From Zygnema cylindricum (lineage: Eukaryota; Streptophyta; Zygnematophyceae; Zygnematales; Zygnemataceae): a stretch of 64,000 bases of DNA. This document shows positions 49,991 through 59,096 of this stretch, piece by piece. Position 1 is the first letter of the stretch; each line of letters begins with the position of its first letter. A program made the position numbers and the translations under genes. The stretch covers positions 372,001 through 436,000 of the forward strand of contig JBBHKE010002887.1 in assembly GCA_037447655.1 (NCBI GenBank). The letters are read 5' to 3'. Below the pieces are notes generated by a model. It made no database searches. It had not been told where the DNA came from and saw nothing but the letters and a program-made list of their open reading frames with translations.

Positions 49991-50850
49991 AACTTAGAAG
50001 TTGGAGTGTGAATGAGGAGGAAGAAGGGGAAGAGGAGAAAGAGGATGAAGAAATCTTGGAGCTTCATCACATCGGTAGAATGGAGAAGAGAGAAAAGTAC
50101 ATAGAAATTCCACGAAGGCAACAACGTGCTTTTGGAGGTATAAGGGGAGTAAAGAGAGAGGAGGTACTTAAGGATGTTGAGGAGTGTAGAGTGTATGACT
50201 TAGAAATGAGAATGTTAGATCTAGGATCCATAAGTGAAAACGGGAAAGATAAAATTAATGAGGATAATTTTATAGACAATTTGGAAACAAAAAACTGGTT
50301 GGAAAGGGAGACTTCAACGGATTCGGAGGGAAGGGGAGAAGTGAAACTACAAGGGGTCTTAAAGGATAGGGGAAAAGAGGAATATTTAATAAAAGGTTTA
50401 GGGGAGGAGAAATATTTATTGAGATAAATTTAGAAAGTGAGAGTGGAAAGAAATCCTTGGGAGAGAGTGAGGAAAGTTCAATTTTTGGGGGATATGGGTT
50501 TGACATCACTAAAAGAAGTGATGGTATTTATGGAGGTGTACTTGTAAAAGGGTTAGCATCTGGGTGTATGTTGCAGATTGGAGATGGGGCTGGCTGTTTG
50601 GATCGCAAGAAGGAAATCGGTTTGTGTGTGGAGGGAAAAGTGATGAGGTGGATAAAATCTTTGCTCAGATTTATGAAAAGTGGGATGTTAAATAAAATGT
50701 GTGATGCAATTATTATTTGGATTCATCTAATGCATTGTGTTAAATACGAGAGTATTTTCTTATGTTTTATGAAAGGAAAAGGAAAAAGGAAAAAGAAAAA
50801 GAAAAAGGAAGGGGATGTTTGTTTGTTTGTTTGTGGGAGTTGAAAGGAAA
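49991..50850 (+). pseudogene. Family C copy 1: chimeric residual pol (linker/RT/RNase H remnants)
   Basis: An acidic stretch leads to EIPRRQQRAFGGIRG (the pre-protease linker), directly followed by EEVLKDVEECRVYDLEMRML (the integrase-RT linker). GLGEEKYLLR (RT MKDLGEAKYILGIQ) follows, then GYGFDITKRSDGIYGG (RNase H DITTWSDASYGD), MLQIGDGAGCLDRKKEI, MRWIKSLLRFMKSGM and NKMCDAIIIW, corresponding to CDNQAAIAI. So remnants stay in order but protease, integrase and most of RT are gone. Two stops near 50425-50432 split it here. Inverted copies are at 53528-54440 and 57811-58385. Whether it is translated is unknown. Confidence 0.75.
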
Positions 50851-51052
50851 ATAGACTAGAAAATAAGGGGAGTGTTGATATTTATGTATTTTCTAGGTCT
50901 ATTTTAGGATAGAAAAGTAGCAGAGGCAACCTCCTTCTCCAAACCCCCACACTTGTTGTAGTCACTAAAGGCTAGAGAGGGAGCTACAGCCATGGCTGCC
51001 TAAGCTCTCCAGAGAGACAGGAATAGATAATTGGTATGTTTACTAAAATGGT

Positions 51053-51137
51053 GTTTGACGGACCTAGGAATTGATCCTAGTACATACCATCCGTCAAACA
51101 TCCCTTTACCGTTAGCTTTGTCCATTTAGTCTACGAC
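51053..51137 (-). other. Antisense tRNA-like module in family C 3' LTR (best hairpin)
   Basis: A perfect 10-bp inverted repeat GTTTGACGGA (51053-51062) with TCCGTCAAAC (51090-51099) encloses a second perfect stem CTAGGA/TCCTAG (51064-51069, 51075-51080). On the minus strand the inner part reads CTAGGATCAATTCCTAG, a T-arm-like hairpin. ATGGACAAAGCTAACGG lies on the box A side. Confidence 0.62.
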
Positions 51138-51655
51138 TAATGCTACGACATTTAGGGTTCGATTGATATTTAAATATTAATAGGTAGGGTTTTCCATTTA
51201 ACTGGGTTACGGTATATAGGGCATAGAAATAGTTGTACTTTTAGTACCGGACGAAATAAATAGTACAGACATTTATTTCGACGGTCTGTTTTAAATGACG
51301 ATGTAAATCGGACGGCCGTGGTAAGCGGCGACATCACGGAAAGGAAATTTGGCAGTTTGCAAACGCCGCCACTCCGGATGACACGTGGCAACATCATACG
51401 GGCTTACCGAATTTCTGGAACGGAAGAATACAAATCCGGAAGTGACAAATGTCGCAATATGGCGATTTCGTACAATGTACGAACAAAAAGTTCCCCGGCA
51501 CTTATACTTTCTTGTACGATAGCGTTTTCCAGACGTGGCATGACCTAAAGCCACGTGGAGAGATAATATTTGGCAGCACGAATTGTGGGAATTAAAAGAA
51601 CGAGTGGAGATAAACACGTGCTGGTTTTTTGGCCAAGTCGTATGATGGCTGTACA

Positions 51656-51681
51656 AAAGGTACACCGACACCTGTACCTTT
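51656..51681 (+). promoter_or_regulatory. Conserved LTR inverted repeat in family C
   Basis: AAAGGTACA-8nt-TGTACCTTT. Family A has AAAGTACA-8nt-TGTACTTT at the same LTR place, so the extra G on one arm is matched by an extra C on the other arm. Confidence 0.5.
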
Positions 51682-52170
51682 ATGTACTTTACAATCTTGT
51701 CATTGGTTCGTACTTTAGTACTAGGGGGCTTAGAGAGGGGTTTTAGGACTTAGAATATTTCTGGTAGGTAGCTACCTCTCCTAGAGAGCACCTTGTACAA
51801 ATGGTAAACTTTGGCCAGCCATAACTATCAATTTAATTGACCATTTTCAGTGATTCTTTTTGCTGCAAACTTAGGGGAGTCCACGCTACACAGAGGTGTA
51901 GTCGGTCAGAGCTTTTGCCTGCCTGAGTGGCTGCATTTATAAGGGAAAGTCAAAGTGGGTGAATGTATCCAAATCACATATTTTAACATTGCATTATATG
52001 GTGGAACTGAGCACACAAAAAGTCTTATTTCACAAGGGTGAAGCTTTCATGGTGTTTTGATTGTCAAGGGGTCAATCATTTGGGTTTATATAAACTTGGA
52101 GTCGGCACTAACTAGATTAGCTTCTTTTGATCTGCAAATTCTGTGTGGCAATGGAGCCTATAGAATTTCA

Positions 52171-52208
52171 GGAGGATCGGGTGGCTCCAAAGGACTATAA
52201 AAATCAGC
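52171..52208. other. Short spacer between the two inverted family C copies
   Basis: About 38 bp of unassigned sequence starting GGAGGATCGG. It probably represents the original target of family C copy 1. Confidence 0.4.
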
Positions 52209-52863
52209 AACAAATGACATTTTTGCTTCACCCCTTTGAAATAAGACTTTGTGTATGCTTAGTTCCACCACAGAATTCAAATTTAGAATATGAGTTTTGG
52301 ATAACATCCCACTTTGACTTTCCATTAAAAATGCTGCCACCCTAGCAAGAAAACACTCTAACAAACAACACCCTTCTGTAGCTTGGACTCTTCTGAGTCC
52401 GCAGCAAAATGAATCATTGAATTTGGTCTACTCGGTTGATAGTTATGGTTGCTTAAAGTGAGCCTTTTATACAAAGGGTGCTCTAAGAGAAAGGCGGCTA
52501 CTACGAAAAATTCTAAGTCCTAAAACCCCTCATAGCCCCTCTAGACCCATCAGATTATCGCACACTACATAATGTACATCTAATGTACGGTAGCCGCTGA
52601 ACTTTATGTACAAAATTACGTAACACCACTCTCGGTCTGCCACGTGGCCAAAAAGTCGTCAAAGTCGGCGTCAGTTTGTCCCTTTCTTCTCAGGCTTCCT
52701 ACACGATGATACCATATGTCATTTTGACTTGCAAAATTAATCTTTGTTGACCGTTGAATTTTAGCGATTGTTGTTCTGTGTTGACAGTTGAAATTCTACG
52801 TGAACACGGAACCAATCATACGACTATACGAGGTAAAAGGTACGGACCAATCATACGACTATA

Positions 52864-52904
52864 CCGTACAAAAAAGTACAAGCGCCGGAGTACTTTTTGT
52901 ACGG
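52864..52904 (-). promoter_or_regulatory. Extended LTR palindrome in family C copy 2, 3' LTR
   Basis: CCGTACAAAAAAGTAC and GTACTTTTTGTACGG form a 15-bp inverted repeat with one bulged A around AAGCGCCGGA. The 5' LTR counterpart at about 56203-56242 has one mismatch. Confidence 0.5.
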
Positions 52905-53244
52905 TTCTTATACGACATCGCCATAATGTGACATTTGTCATATGCGGAGTTGTCATCTTTTTTTCCGGATTTTGGGCGATCCTCTAGGAATTTGCCACAT
53001 GTCATCCGGAGTGGCGGTGCCCAAAAACGCCACGTCGCCCACTCCGGAATCTAGGCTCGCACCACGGCTGTCGATTCAAATCGGAATTCTATCTGGACCG
53101 TCAAAACAAATGTTAGTACTATTTTTTTGTCTGGTATTTTAAATACAGCTGTTTCTATGCCCTATAAACCGTAATCTAGTTAAATGAAATATCCTATGAG
53201 TAACTATTTAAATATCTATCAAACCTAATATGTCTTAGCACTAG

Positions 53245-53330
53245 TCTTGGACTAAACGGACAAAGCTAACGGCTACGCGATGTTGGACGGACGGTAGGTA
53301 CCAGGATCAATCCTTGGTCTGTCAAATACC
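53245..53330 (+). other. tRNA-like module in family C copy 2, 3' LTR
   Basis: Because this element is inverted, the module reads on the + strand. ACGGACAAAGCTAACGGCTA, about 20 nt, then GGTAGGTACCAGGATCAATC and GGTCTGT follow. The copy at 56584-56669 is better preserved. Confidence 0.58.
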
Positions 53331-53515
53331 TTTTTAGTAAACCTACCATTACCTACTCCGTCTCTTTGGAGAGCTTAGGGAGCCATAGCTATAGCTCCTT
53401 ATCCAGCTTTTAGTGACTACAACAAGTGTGGGGGCTTAGAGAAGGGAGTTAGAGGCAGACTGCCTCTACTATTTTCTATCCTAAAACAGACCTAGAAAAT
53501 ACTCAAATATCAACA

Positions 53516-54440
53516 CTATCTTATTTTCTAGTCTATTTTCTTTTGAACTCCCAACACATAAATAAACACTCCCTCCCACCCTTTTTTTTTCTTTTTTTTC
53601 ATTTTTTTTTCATAAAACTTTAAGAAAATACTCTCGTATTTGAAACAGTGCATTAGATGAACCGAAATAATAATTGCATCACACATTTTTTTTACATCCC
53701 ACTTTTCATAAATTCGAGCAAAGATTTTATCCACCTCATCTCTATTCCATCCACACAAAATCCGATTTCCCTCTTGTAGTTCAAACAGCTAGCCCCATCT
53801 CCAATCTGCAACACACACCCAGATGCTATCCTTTTTACAGGCACACCTTCATAGATGGCATCACTCTCATTAGTGATGTCAAAGCCATTACCCCCCAAAC
53901 TTATCCTTATATTAAGACTCCTCATAAAGTTCATCATAAAACCTACATTTTCCGTACTCATATTTTTGTCTCTGATACTCACCCTATTTTCTGAACTTTT
54001 CTCACTTTCTCCCATAGAATTTTTTCCACTATCAATTTCAATTTTTATTCCCAAATAAATTTCTCCTCCCATAAACCTTTCATTAAATATTCCTTTAGTT
54101 TTACTTCTCCCTTTTTTCCTCAGCATCCGTTGAAGTCTCCCTTTCCGACCAATTTTCAGTTTCTGAAATATCTATGAAATTTTCCTCATTAATTATATTT
54201 TTCCTTTTTTCACATATAAGATCCTAGATCTAACTTTCTCATTTCTAAGTCATACACTCTACACTCCTTGACATCCTCAAGTACCTCCTCTCTCTTTACT
54301 TCCCTTATACTTCGAAAAGCACATAGTTGCCTTCGTGGAATTTCTGTGTGCTTTTCACTCTTCTCCATACTATCAATGTGGAGAAGCTCCAAAATATCTT
54401 CATTCTTTTTCTCCTCTTCCTGTTCTTCCTCTCATTCATA
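53516..54440 (-). pseudogene. Family C copy 2: chimeric residual pol
   Basis: Minus-strand blocks: TEIPRRQLCAFRSIREVKRE and VLEDVKECRVYDLEMRKLDL (54392-54210), then YLGIKIEIDSGKNSMGESEK, MSTENVGFMMNF, ISLGGNGFDITNESDAIYEG, SGCVLQIGDGASCLNYKREI and MRWIKSLLEFMKSGM (54126-53692). They align block for block with 50008-50850. Poly-Lys near 53590 comes from an A-rich run. Confidence 0.76.
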
Positions 54441-55455
54441 TTCCAACTTCTAAGTTCTTCCAAACAAGAACACTCCTCCATATAGTGACCTGGTTATCTA
54501 CAAAAGGAGCAAACCCATTTTTTCAAAGCTCCCTTTTCTTTTCCTCTCCCTCTTTTGCCACCAAAATTCCGATAAGGTTTACTTTTGTCTTTCTTCCTCT
54601 CATCACGTTCCGCCAATCAACATCATTCTTCTCATCAGGCTTTCGCCATTCACCACCAACTGTCAATGCATTCACCTTGTCACTTTCCCTACGAAGCTCC
54701 AAAGTGCTTTCCCTCATAAGAATCATCCAAATGGTAATGCTCCAAGTCCATGAGAGCCATCCATTTCTTGCATACGTTTAATTATGTTTTCGTATTCATC
54801 TAGGAATTTCATGTTTAGTGTGTTAATCTTTCTCTCCTCAGATTTTACATACCCTGCACTAGCAAGCTCAACATATAACGCAGTAATATCATTGCAAACT
54901 CTATCATGCTACCGCCTTTATAATCATATGCCTCTATTTCTTGTTTTACTAACTGGTGCCTCTATATAGTCTCACTCTTATATATTTGACATAGTGTTTC
55001 CTAGATTTCTGAAGACTTTGTTAGACTTAAAAGAGTGATAGCTATGGACTTAAAAACATATCTAAGTATGAGGTGTTTTGCAATAGTGTTTTTATATCCC
55101 CAAATTTTTCTATCATTTTCTTCAATTTTTGGTACAGTTACAATCCCTACATGTGGAACTGCAGTCGATAGCCTACCTCCCCTCATCATAAGTGTTCCTT
55201 TTCCCTTCTCCGATTTTTCCCCTTTCATGGCAATGATTTTCTTTTCACCTTCCATTGCATCTGAAATCTGGTTGGTTTTCTGGGAAGCCCCAGATGAATC
55301 TCCGTAGTGAGTTCCACCAAAGCTCGGTGGCGAACACCTCACTTGCCCCGAAACAATTCCCCATAAGAGCTATTCGAAAAGCAATCTCTCCATTGTTAAC
55401 TCTGAATAAGTGAAGCCTTTCCATCAAATATAGGCACCCTAGATGGTGGGCCCAT
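54441..55455 (-). pseudogene. Family C copy 2 gag
   Basis: It starts MGPPSRVPIF at 55455 in the primer site. RCSPPSFGGTHYGDSSGASQ to HVGIVTVPKIEENDRKIWGY (55342-55001) follow after a frame change, in the same order as copy 1. The zinc knuckle reads CSFCR, a stop, then PGHYMEEC at about 54500-54460, so a nonsense codon sits inside it. Confidence 0.8.
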
Positions 55456-55459
55456 AACC
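55446..55459 (-). other. Half-tRNA primer-binding site of family C copy 2 (perfect)
   Basis: On the minus strand GGTTATGGGCCCAC directly follows the LTR end ATAATTTCA. Identical to 37368-37381 of family A. Confidence 0.83.
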
Positions 55460-56852
55460 TGAAATTATATGGGCTCCATTGCCACACAAAATTCGCAGTT
55501 CCAAAAAGGCTAATCTAGATAGTGCCGACTCTAACTTTATATAAACCCAAATGATTAAGCCCTTGACGATTAGAACTCGATTACAGCTTCACCCTTGTGA
55601 AATAAGACTTCTGTGTTCTCATTTCCACCACAGTATGCAAATTTAGAATATGAGTTTTAGATAACATTCCCCACTTCGACTTTCCTTTAAAAATACACCC
55701 ACCCTGGTAGGAAAACACACTAACCGACTACACCCTTGTGAAGCTTGGACTCCTTTGAGTCTTCTGCAAAAAGAATCACTAAATTTGGTCAACTAAGTTG
55801 ATAGTTATGGCTGCTCAAAGTGAGCCTTTTATACAAAGGGTGCTCTCAAAGAAAGGCGGCTACCTACCAAAAATTATAAGTCCTAAAACCCCTAATAGCC
55901 CCTCTAGACCAATTTGATTATCGCACACTACATAATGTACATCTAAAGTACGGTAGCTGCCGTACTTTATGTACAAAATTACGGCCTGCCACGTGGCGAA
56001 AAGTCGTCGTCATTTTTTCCCTTTCTTCTCAGGAATCCTATACGATGATGGCACGTGTCATTTTGACTTGCTGAATTAATCTTTGTTGCCCGTTTAATTT
56101 CAACGGTTGTCGTTCGCTGTTGACCATTGAAATTCTATGTCAACACTGAACGAATTATACGACTCTACGAGGTAGAAGGTACGAACCAATCATACAACTA
56201 TACCGTACAAGAAAGTACAAGCGCCAGAGTACTTTTTGTACGGTCCTTGTACAACATCGCCATAATGTGACATATGTCACATCGGAAGTTGTCATCTTTC
56301 TTTCCAGATTTTGCGCGATCCTCTATGAATTTTCCAGGTGTCATCCGGAGTGGCGGTGCCCAAAAACGCCACGTCGCCCACTCCAGAATCTTGGCTCGCA
56401 CCACGGCTATCAATTCAAATCGGAATTCTATCTGGACCGTCAAAACAAATGTTCGTACTATTTGTTTGTCCGGTATTTTAAGTACAACTGTTTGTATGCC
56501 CTATAAACCGTAATCTAGTTAAATGAAATATCCTTAAGTAACTATTTAAATATCTATCAAACATAATATGTCTTAGCATTAGTCTTGGACTATACGGACA
56601 AAGCTAACGGCTACGTGATGTTGGACGGACGGTAGGTACCAGGATCAAATCCTTGGTCCGTGAAATACCTTTTTAGTAAACCTACCATTACCTACTCCGT
56701 CTCTTTGGAGAGCTTAGGGAGCCATAGCTATAGCTCCCTATCCAGCTTTTAGTGACTACAATAAGTGTGGGGGCTTAGAGAAGGGAGTTAGAGGCAAACT
56801 GCCTCTACTATTTTCTATCCTAAAACAGACCTAGAAAATACTCAAATATCAA
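55460..56852 (-). repeat. 5' LTR of family C copy 2
   Basis: It matches 52209-53515 over their shared length. The start (right end) reads TTTTGATATTTGAG, the expected TG altered. The sequence continues into AAATACTCAAGTAG of the copia A-like host. Confidence 0.82.
56584..56669 (+). other. tRNA-like module in family C copy 2, 5' LTR (best cloverleaf outside the TRIM)
   Basis: From ACGGACAAAGC (about 56595) to GGTCCGT (about 56662) is about 68 nt, tRNA length. ACGGAC and GTCCGT can pair as a 6-bp acceptor-like stem. CCAGGATCAAATCCTTGG is a T-arm-like hairpin. A middle anticodon arm is not obvious. Confidence 0.6.
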
Positions 56853-57476
56853 AAATACTCAAGTAGAAGGCAGCCTAATCTATTTTATGAATTGTACTCG
56901 GCCGGATATAGCTGCAGCTGTAGGAGTACTAAGTAGGAGTCTGAATGCTCCCACTAAGAAAGATTAGGAAACACCTAAAAGAGTACTAAGATATCTTATA
57001 CGGACAAGAGATTTATGGTTCCATTTGGGTAGGGACGATATTGACATCACTACATGGAGTTATGCTAGTTACAAGGATTCTCATATGAGGAGATTTACTT
57101 CTGGATTTGTTTTATATGTGGGTGATGGGGCTTTATGCTTGAGTTGCAAACAGCAAAACGTTATTGCTGAGTCCACAATAGAGGCTGAGTATATGCCCTC
57201 TTGCTCTATTGTAAAATAATTTATGTGGGTGAAGTCTTTGCTTGGTGACCTTGGACATGTTAAGAGTGGTGTGCAAAAAATCTTTTGTGAAAATATGACT
57301 CAAACATATGGACATTAGACTTAGCTTTGTTAGAGAAAAGGTAGAAAACAAGATAATCAGCTTAGAGTATAGACCATAAAGTGTGATAGTTGCAGATATA
57401 ATGACCAAACCTGTACCTTCCCCTAAGTAAATTTTCTGCAAAGAGAAGTGTGGTCTTAAAATAAAAGATGACTAGA
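56853..57476 (+). pseudogene. copia A-like RT end and RNase H fragment
   Basis: SLIYFMNCTRPDIAAAVGVL, SRSLNAPTKKD, RYLIRTRDLWFHLGRDDIDI, TTWSYASYKDSHMRRFTSGF (catalytic SDAS reads SYAS) and STIEAEYMPSCSIVK follow. The CDNQ region is partly deleted near 57290. It is cut on the left by family C copy 2. Confidence 0.82.
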
Positions 57477-57488
57477 AAATAAAAAGAG

Positions 57489-57810
57489 TGAAGAAAATCA
57501 TGTATTCTTTAGATATTTTCTAAGTTTAGACTATGATATAAAAGCAGAAACGAAGCATAAGCAGTCTGCCTTTAACTCCCTCTCTAACCCCCACACTTGT
57601 CGTAGTCACCGAAGGCTAAAGAGGGAGCTAGAGCCATAGCTACTTAAGCTGTCTAGAGAGACAGGCAATAGAATCTTGGTAGATTTACCAAAAGGTTTTA
57701 CTGACCCAAGATTTGATCTTGGTACCTGGCGTCCATCGAAGTAGCCGTTAGCATTGTCCTATAGTCCAAGACTAGTGCAAAGATATATAGGGTGTGATAA
57801 TTGCTTAAAC
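57489..57810 (+). repeat. copia A-like 3' LTR, truncated
   Basis: It starts TGAAGAAAATCATG after AAAATAAAAAGAG and has the shared TATTTTCTAAGTTTA and CACACTTGTCGTAGTCACCG blocks. It is cut at 57810, after about 320 bp. Confidence 0.78.
57696..57772 (-). other. Antisense tRNA-like module in the truncated A-like LTR
   Basis: CCAAGATTTGATCTTGG (+ strand, about 57706-57722) is a perfect T-arm-like hairpin. CCGTTAGCATTGTCC lies on the box A side. Confidence 0.55.
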
Positions 57811-58385
57811 AAAAAGAGGTTGAGCTAAAATATTGTCATATTTCAAAAGGTCTACTAGATGAGCTAAAATAAACATTCCATCTTGCTGATCACACATTTT
57901 ATTTAGCATCCCAGTTTTCATAAACCCGAGCAAAGAATTTATCCACAACATCTCTTTTCCATCCACACAAAATCTGATTTCCCTCTCGCAATTTAAACCG
58001 CTAGTCTCATCTCCAATCTGCAACACACACCCAGATGCTATCCCTTTTACAGGCACACCTTCATAGATTGCATCACTCCCATTAGTGATTTCAAAGCCAT
58101 TACCCCCCAAACTTATCCTTAAATCAAGAGTCCCCACTTTGTTCCTCATAAAACTTACATCTTCTGTACTCATATTTTTGTCGATGATACTCACCCCATT
58201 TTCTAAACTTTCCTCACTCTCTCCCATGGAATTCTTTCCACTATCACTTTGTGACTTTATTCCCAATAAATATTTCTCCTCCCCTAAACCTTTCATTAAA
58301 TATTTATCTTCTCCCCTATCTGTTAAAATCCCCTCTAGTTTTACTTCTCTCCTTTCCTCGGGATCCGTTGAAGTCTCCCTTTCCT
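57811..58385 (-). pseudogene. Family C copy 3: chimeric residual pol fragment
   Basis: On the minus strand the frame from 58296 down to 57805 stays open for 163 residues: GLGEEKYLLGIKSQSDSGKN, SMGESEESLENGVSIIDKNM, STEDVSFMRNKVGTLDLRIS, GGNGFEITNGSDAIYEGVPV and LQIGDETSGLNCEREIRFCV. It shares the deletion joints of copies 1 and 2 and has the longest open frame of the three. It is joined to the gypsy methyltransferase relic at about 58385. Confidence 0.78.
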
Positions 58386-58660
58386 TGCAGCTAGAGAGTA
58401 TCCTGACAAAGCCATCTTGCCACTACCAGATCTACCCTTTCTAGGCTTGCTAAATGAGGTGCCATGACGTTGTCCATGTTTTGGGGAAGCTTTCGGTGAG
58501 CTTTGGAAATTGCGGACACCCGAAGTTGTTGGGGATATAGTTTGTGAAGCTGTTGCATACGGTATTCGTTGACAGCTCGGACTTCAAGTGATATTTCCAC
58601 GGCTGCATAGGCTTTCACCTTGTATCTTGCTTTCAAAACAACTTCCAAATTAGAATTGAT
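58386..58660 (-). pseudogene. Second copy of the gypsy cytosine methyltransferase domain (N-terminal part)
   Basis: On the minus strand: LEVVLKARYKVKAYAAVEIS, LEVRAVNEYRMQQLHKLYPQ, SAISKAHRKLPQNMDNVMAP and HLASLERVDLVVARWLCQ. It aligns along its length with 43251-43513. The catalytic motif IV is altered: the first copy has AGWPCQGYS, this copy ARWLCQDTL, so the catalytic Cys remains but Pro is Leu. It is cut right after motif IV by the joint to family C copy 3. Confidence 0.83.
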
Positions 58661-59096
58661 TACAAAAAAGAGGGATAAGATCCAGAGTCCTCAATTTGGA
58701 ATTGTTATTGACACCACCTATCGGTTGAATTTCTCACTTTTGTGCAGAACCTCTGAAGATTGTGACCGAAGGTTTGAAGTATTGTCCTTGGGTAAAATAG
58801 CTAAAAAAAATTGGTCTAGTCCCCGCTGAAGTGTGGCCATCTGTAATAATCTCGTCTAGTATTCTTCTTCCCAGCGCTTAGAATTAGGGAATTGCTAAAT
58901 TACCTCGACAATATTTGTGGAACTGACGAATAGTTCCGATGGAGTGGAAGTTGCATATATAGGGTAACATTCGGAAACAGGAGCATTTCTCTTTTCCCGA
59001 TTCTATTAGTCTAAGGGTACCACCACCTTTGTCCCTTCCAGATCCTCAAGGTCCTGAACTGTAAATTGCTTTTTCCACACACTTAACCCTATATTT
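58661..59096 (-). pseudogene. Second gypsy copy: linker upstream of methyltransferase
   Basis: The same length as the linker at 42792-43235, with no recognised domain. Frame is broken. TATTT at its right end (59092-59096) is the target duplication of the solo LTR. Confidence 0.55.

Larger units (their letters stand above)
29906..52170 (+). mobile_element. Non-autonomous copia, family C copy 1 (carrying a nested gypsy element)
   Basis: Its 5' LTR (29906-30069 plus 47871-48985) and 3' LTR (50873-52170) flank only about 1.9 kb of internal sequence: half-tRNA primer site, gag with zinc knuckle and a chimeric RT/RNase H remnant. Protease and integrase are missing. Flanks are AGAGG and GGAGG (one mismatch). 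The inverted copy at 52209-56852 and the fragment at 57811-58385 have the same reduced structure, so the short form has been copied. Confidence 0.85.
50873..52170 (+). repeat. Family C 3' LTR (1298 bp)
   Basis: It follows AAAATAAGGGGAG, starts TGTTGATATTTATG and ends CTATAGAATTTCA. AAAGGTACA (51656-51664) and TGTACCTTT (51673-51681) form a perfect 9-bp inverted repeat with an 8-nt spacer. CATTGGTTCG follows and CTTGTACAAATGG is TATA-like. Confidence 0.9.
52209..53515 (-). repeat. 3' LTR of family C copy 2 (truncated)
   Basis: On the minus strand it starts TGTTGATATTTGAGTATTTTC and is lost after the GGGTGAAGC position. It contains CCGTACAAAAAAGTAC...GTACTTTTTGTACGG (52864-52904), an extended form of the LTR palindrome. 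Confidence 0.83.
52209..56852 (-). mobile_element. Non-autonomous copia, family C copy 2 (minus strand)
   Basis: The 5' LTR is 55460-56852 and the 3' LTR 52209-53515, the latter lacking its last approximately 115 bp. The internal region of about 1.9 kb has the same gag plus chimeric residual pol as copy 1, in inverse orientation, so the two copies form a large inverted pair around 52171-52208. The right flank is copia A-like RT sequence. The 5' LTR has lost its starting TG, so no target duplication could be read. Confidence 0.82.

Noticed and set aside
51318-51548. A short gene in the family C LTR
   Set aside because: It is in non-coding LTR sequence and is not kept in the other LTR copies.
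53528-53758. A Lys-rich small protein
   Set aside because: The Lys run comes from an A-rich stretch at the end of the family C chimera; only the upstream part is conserved.
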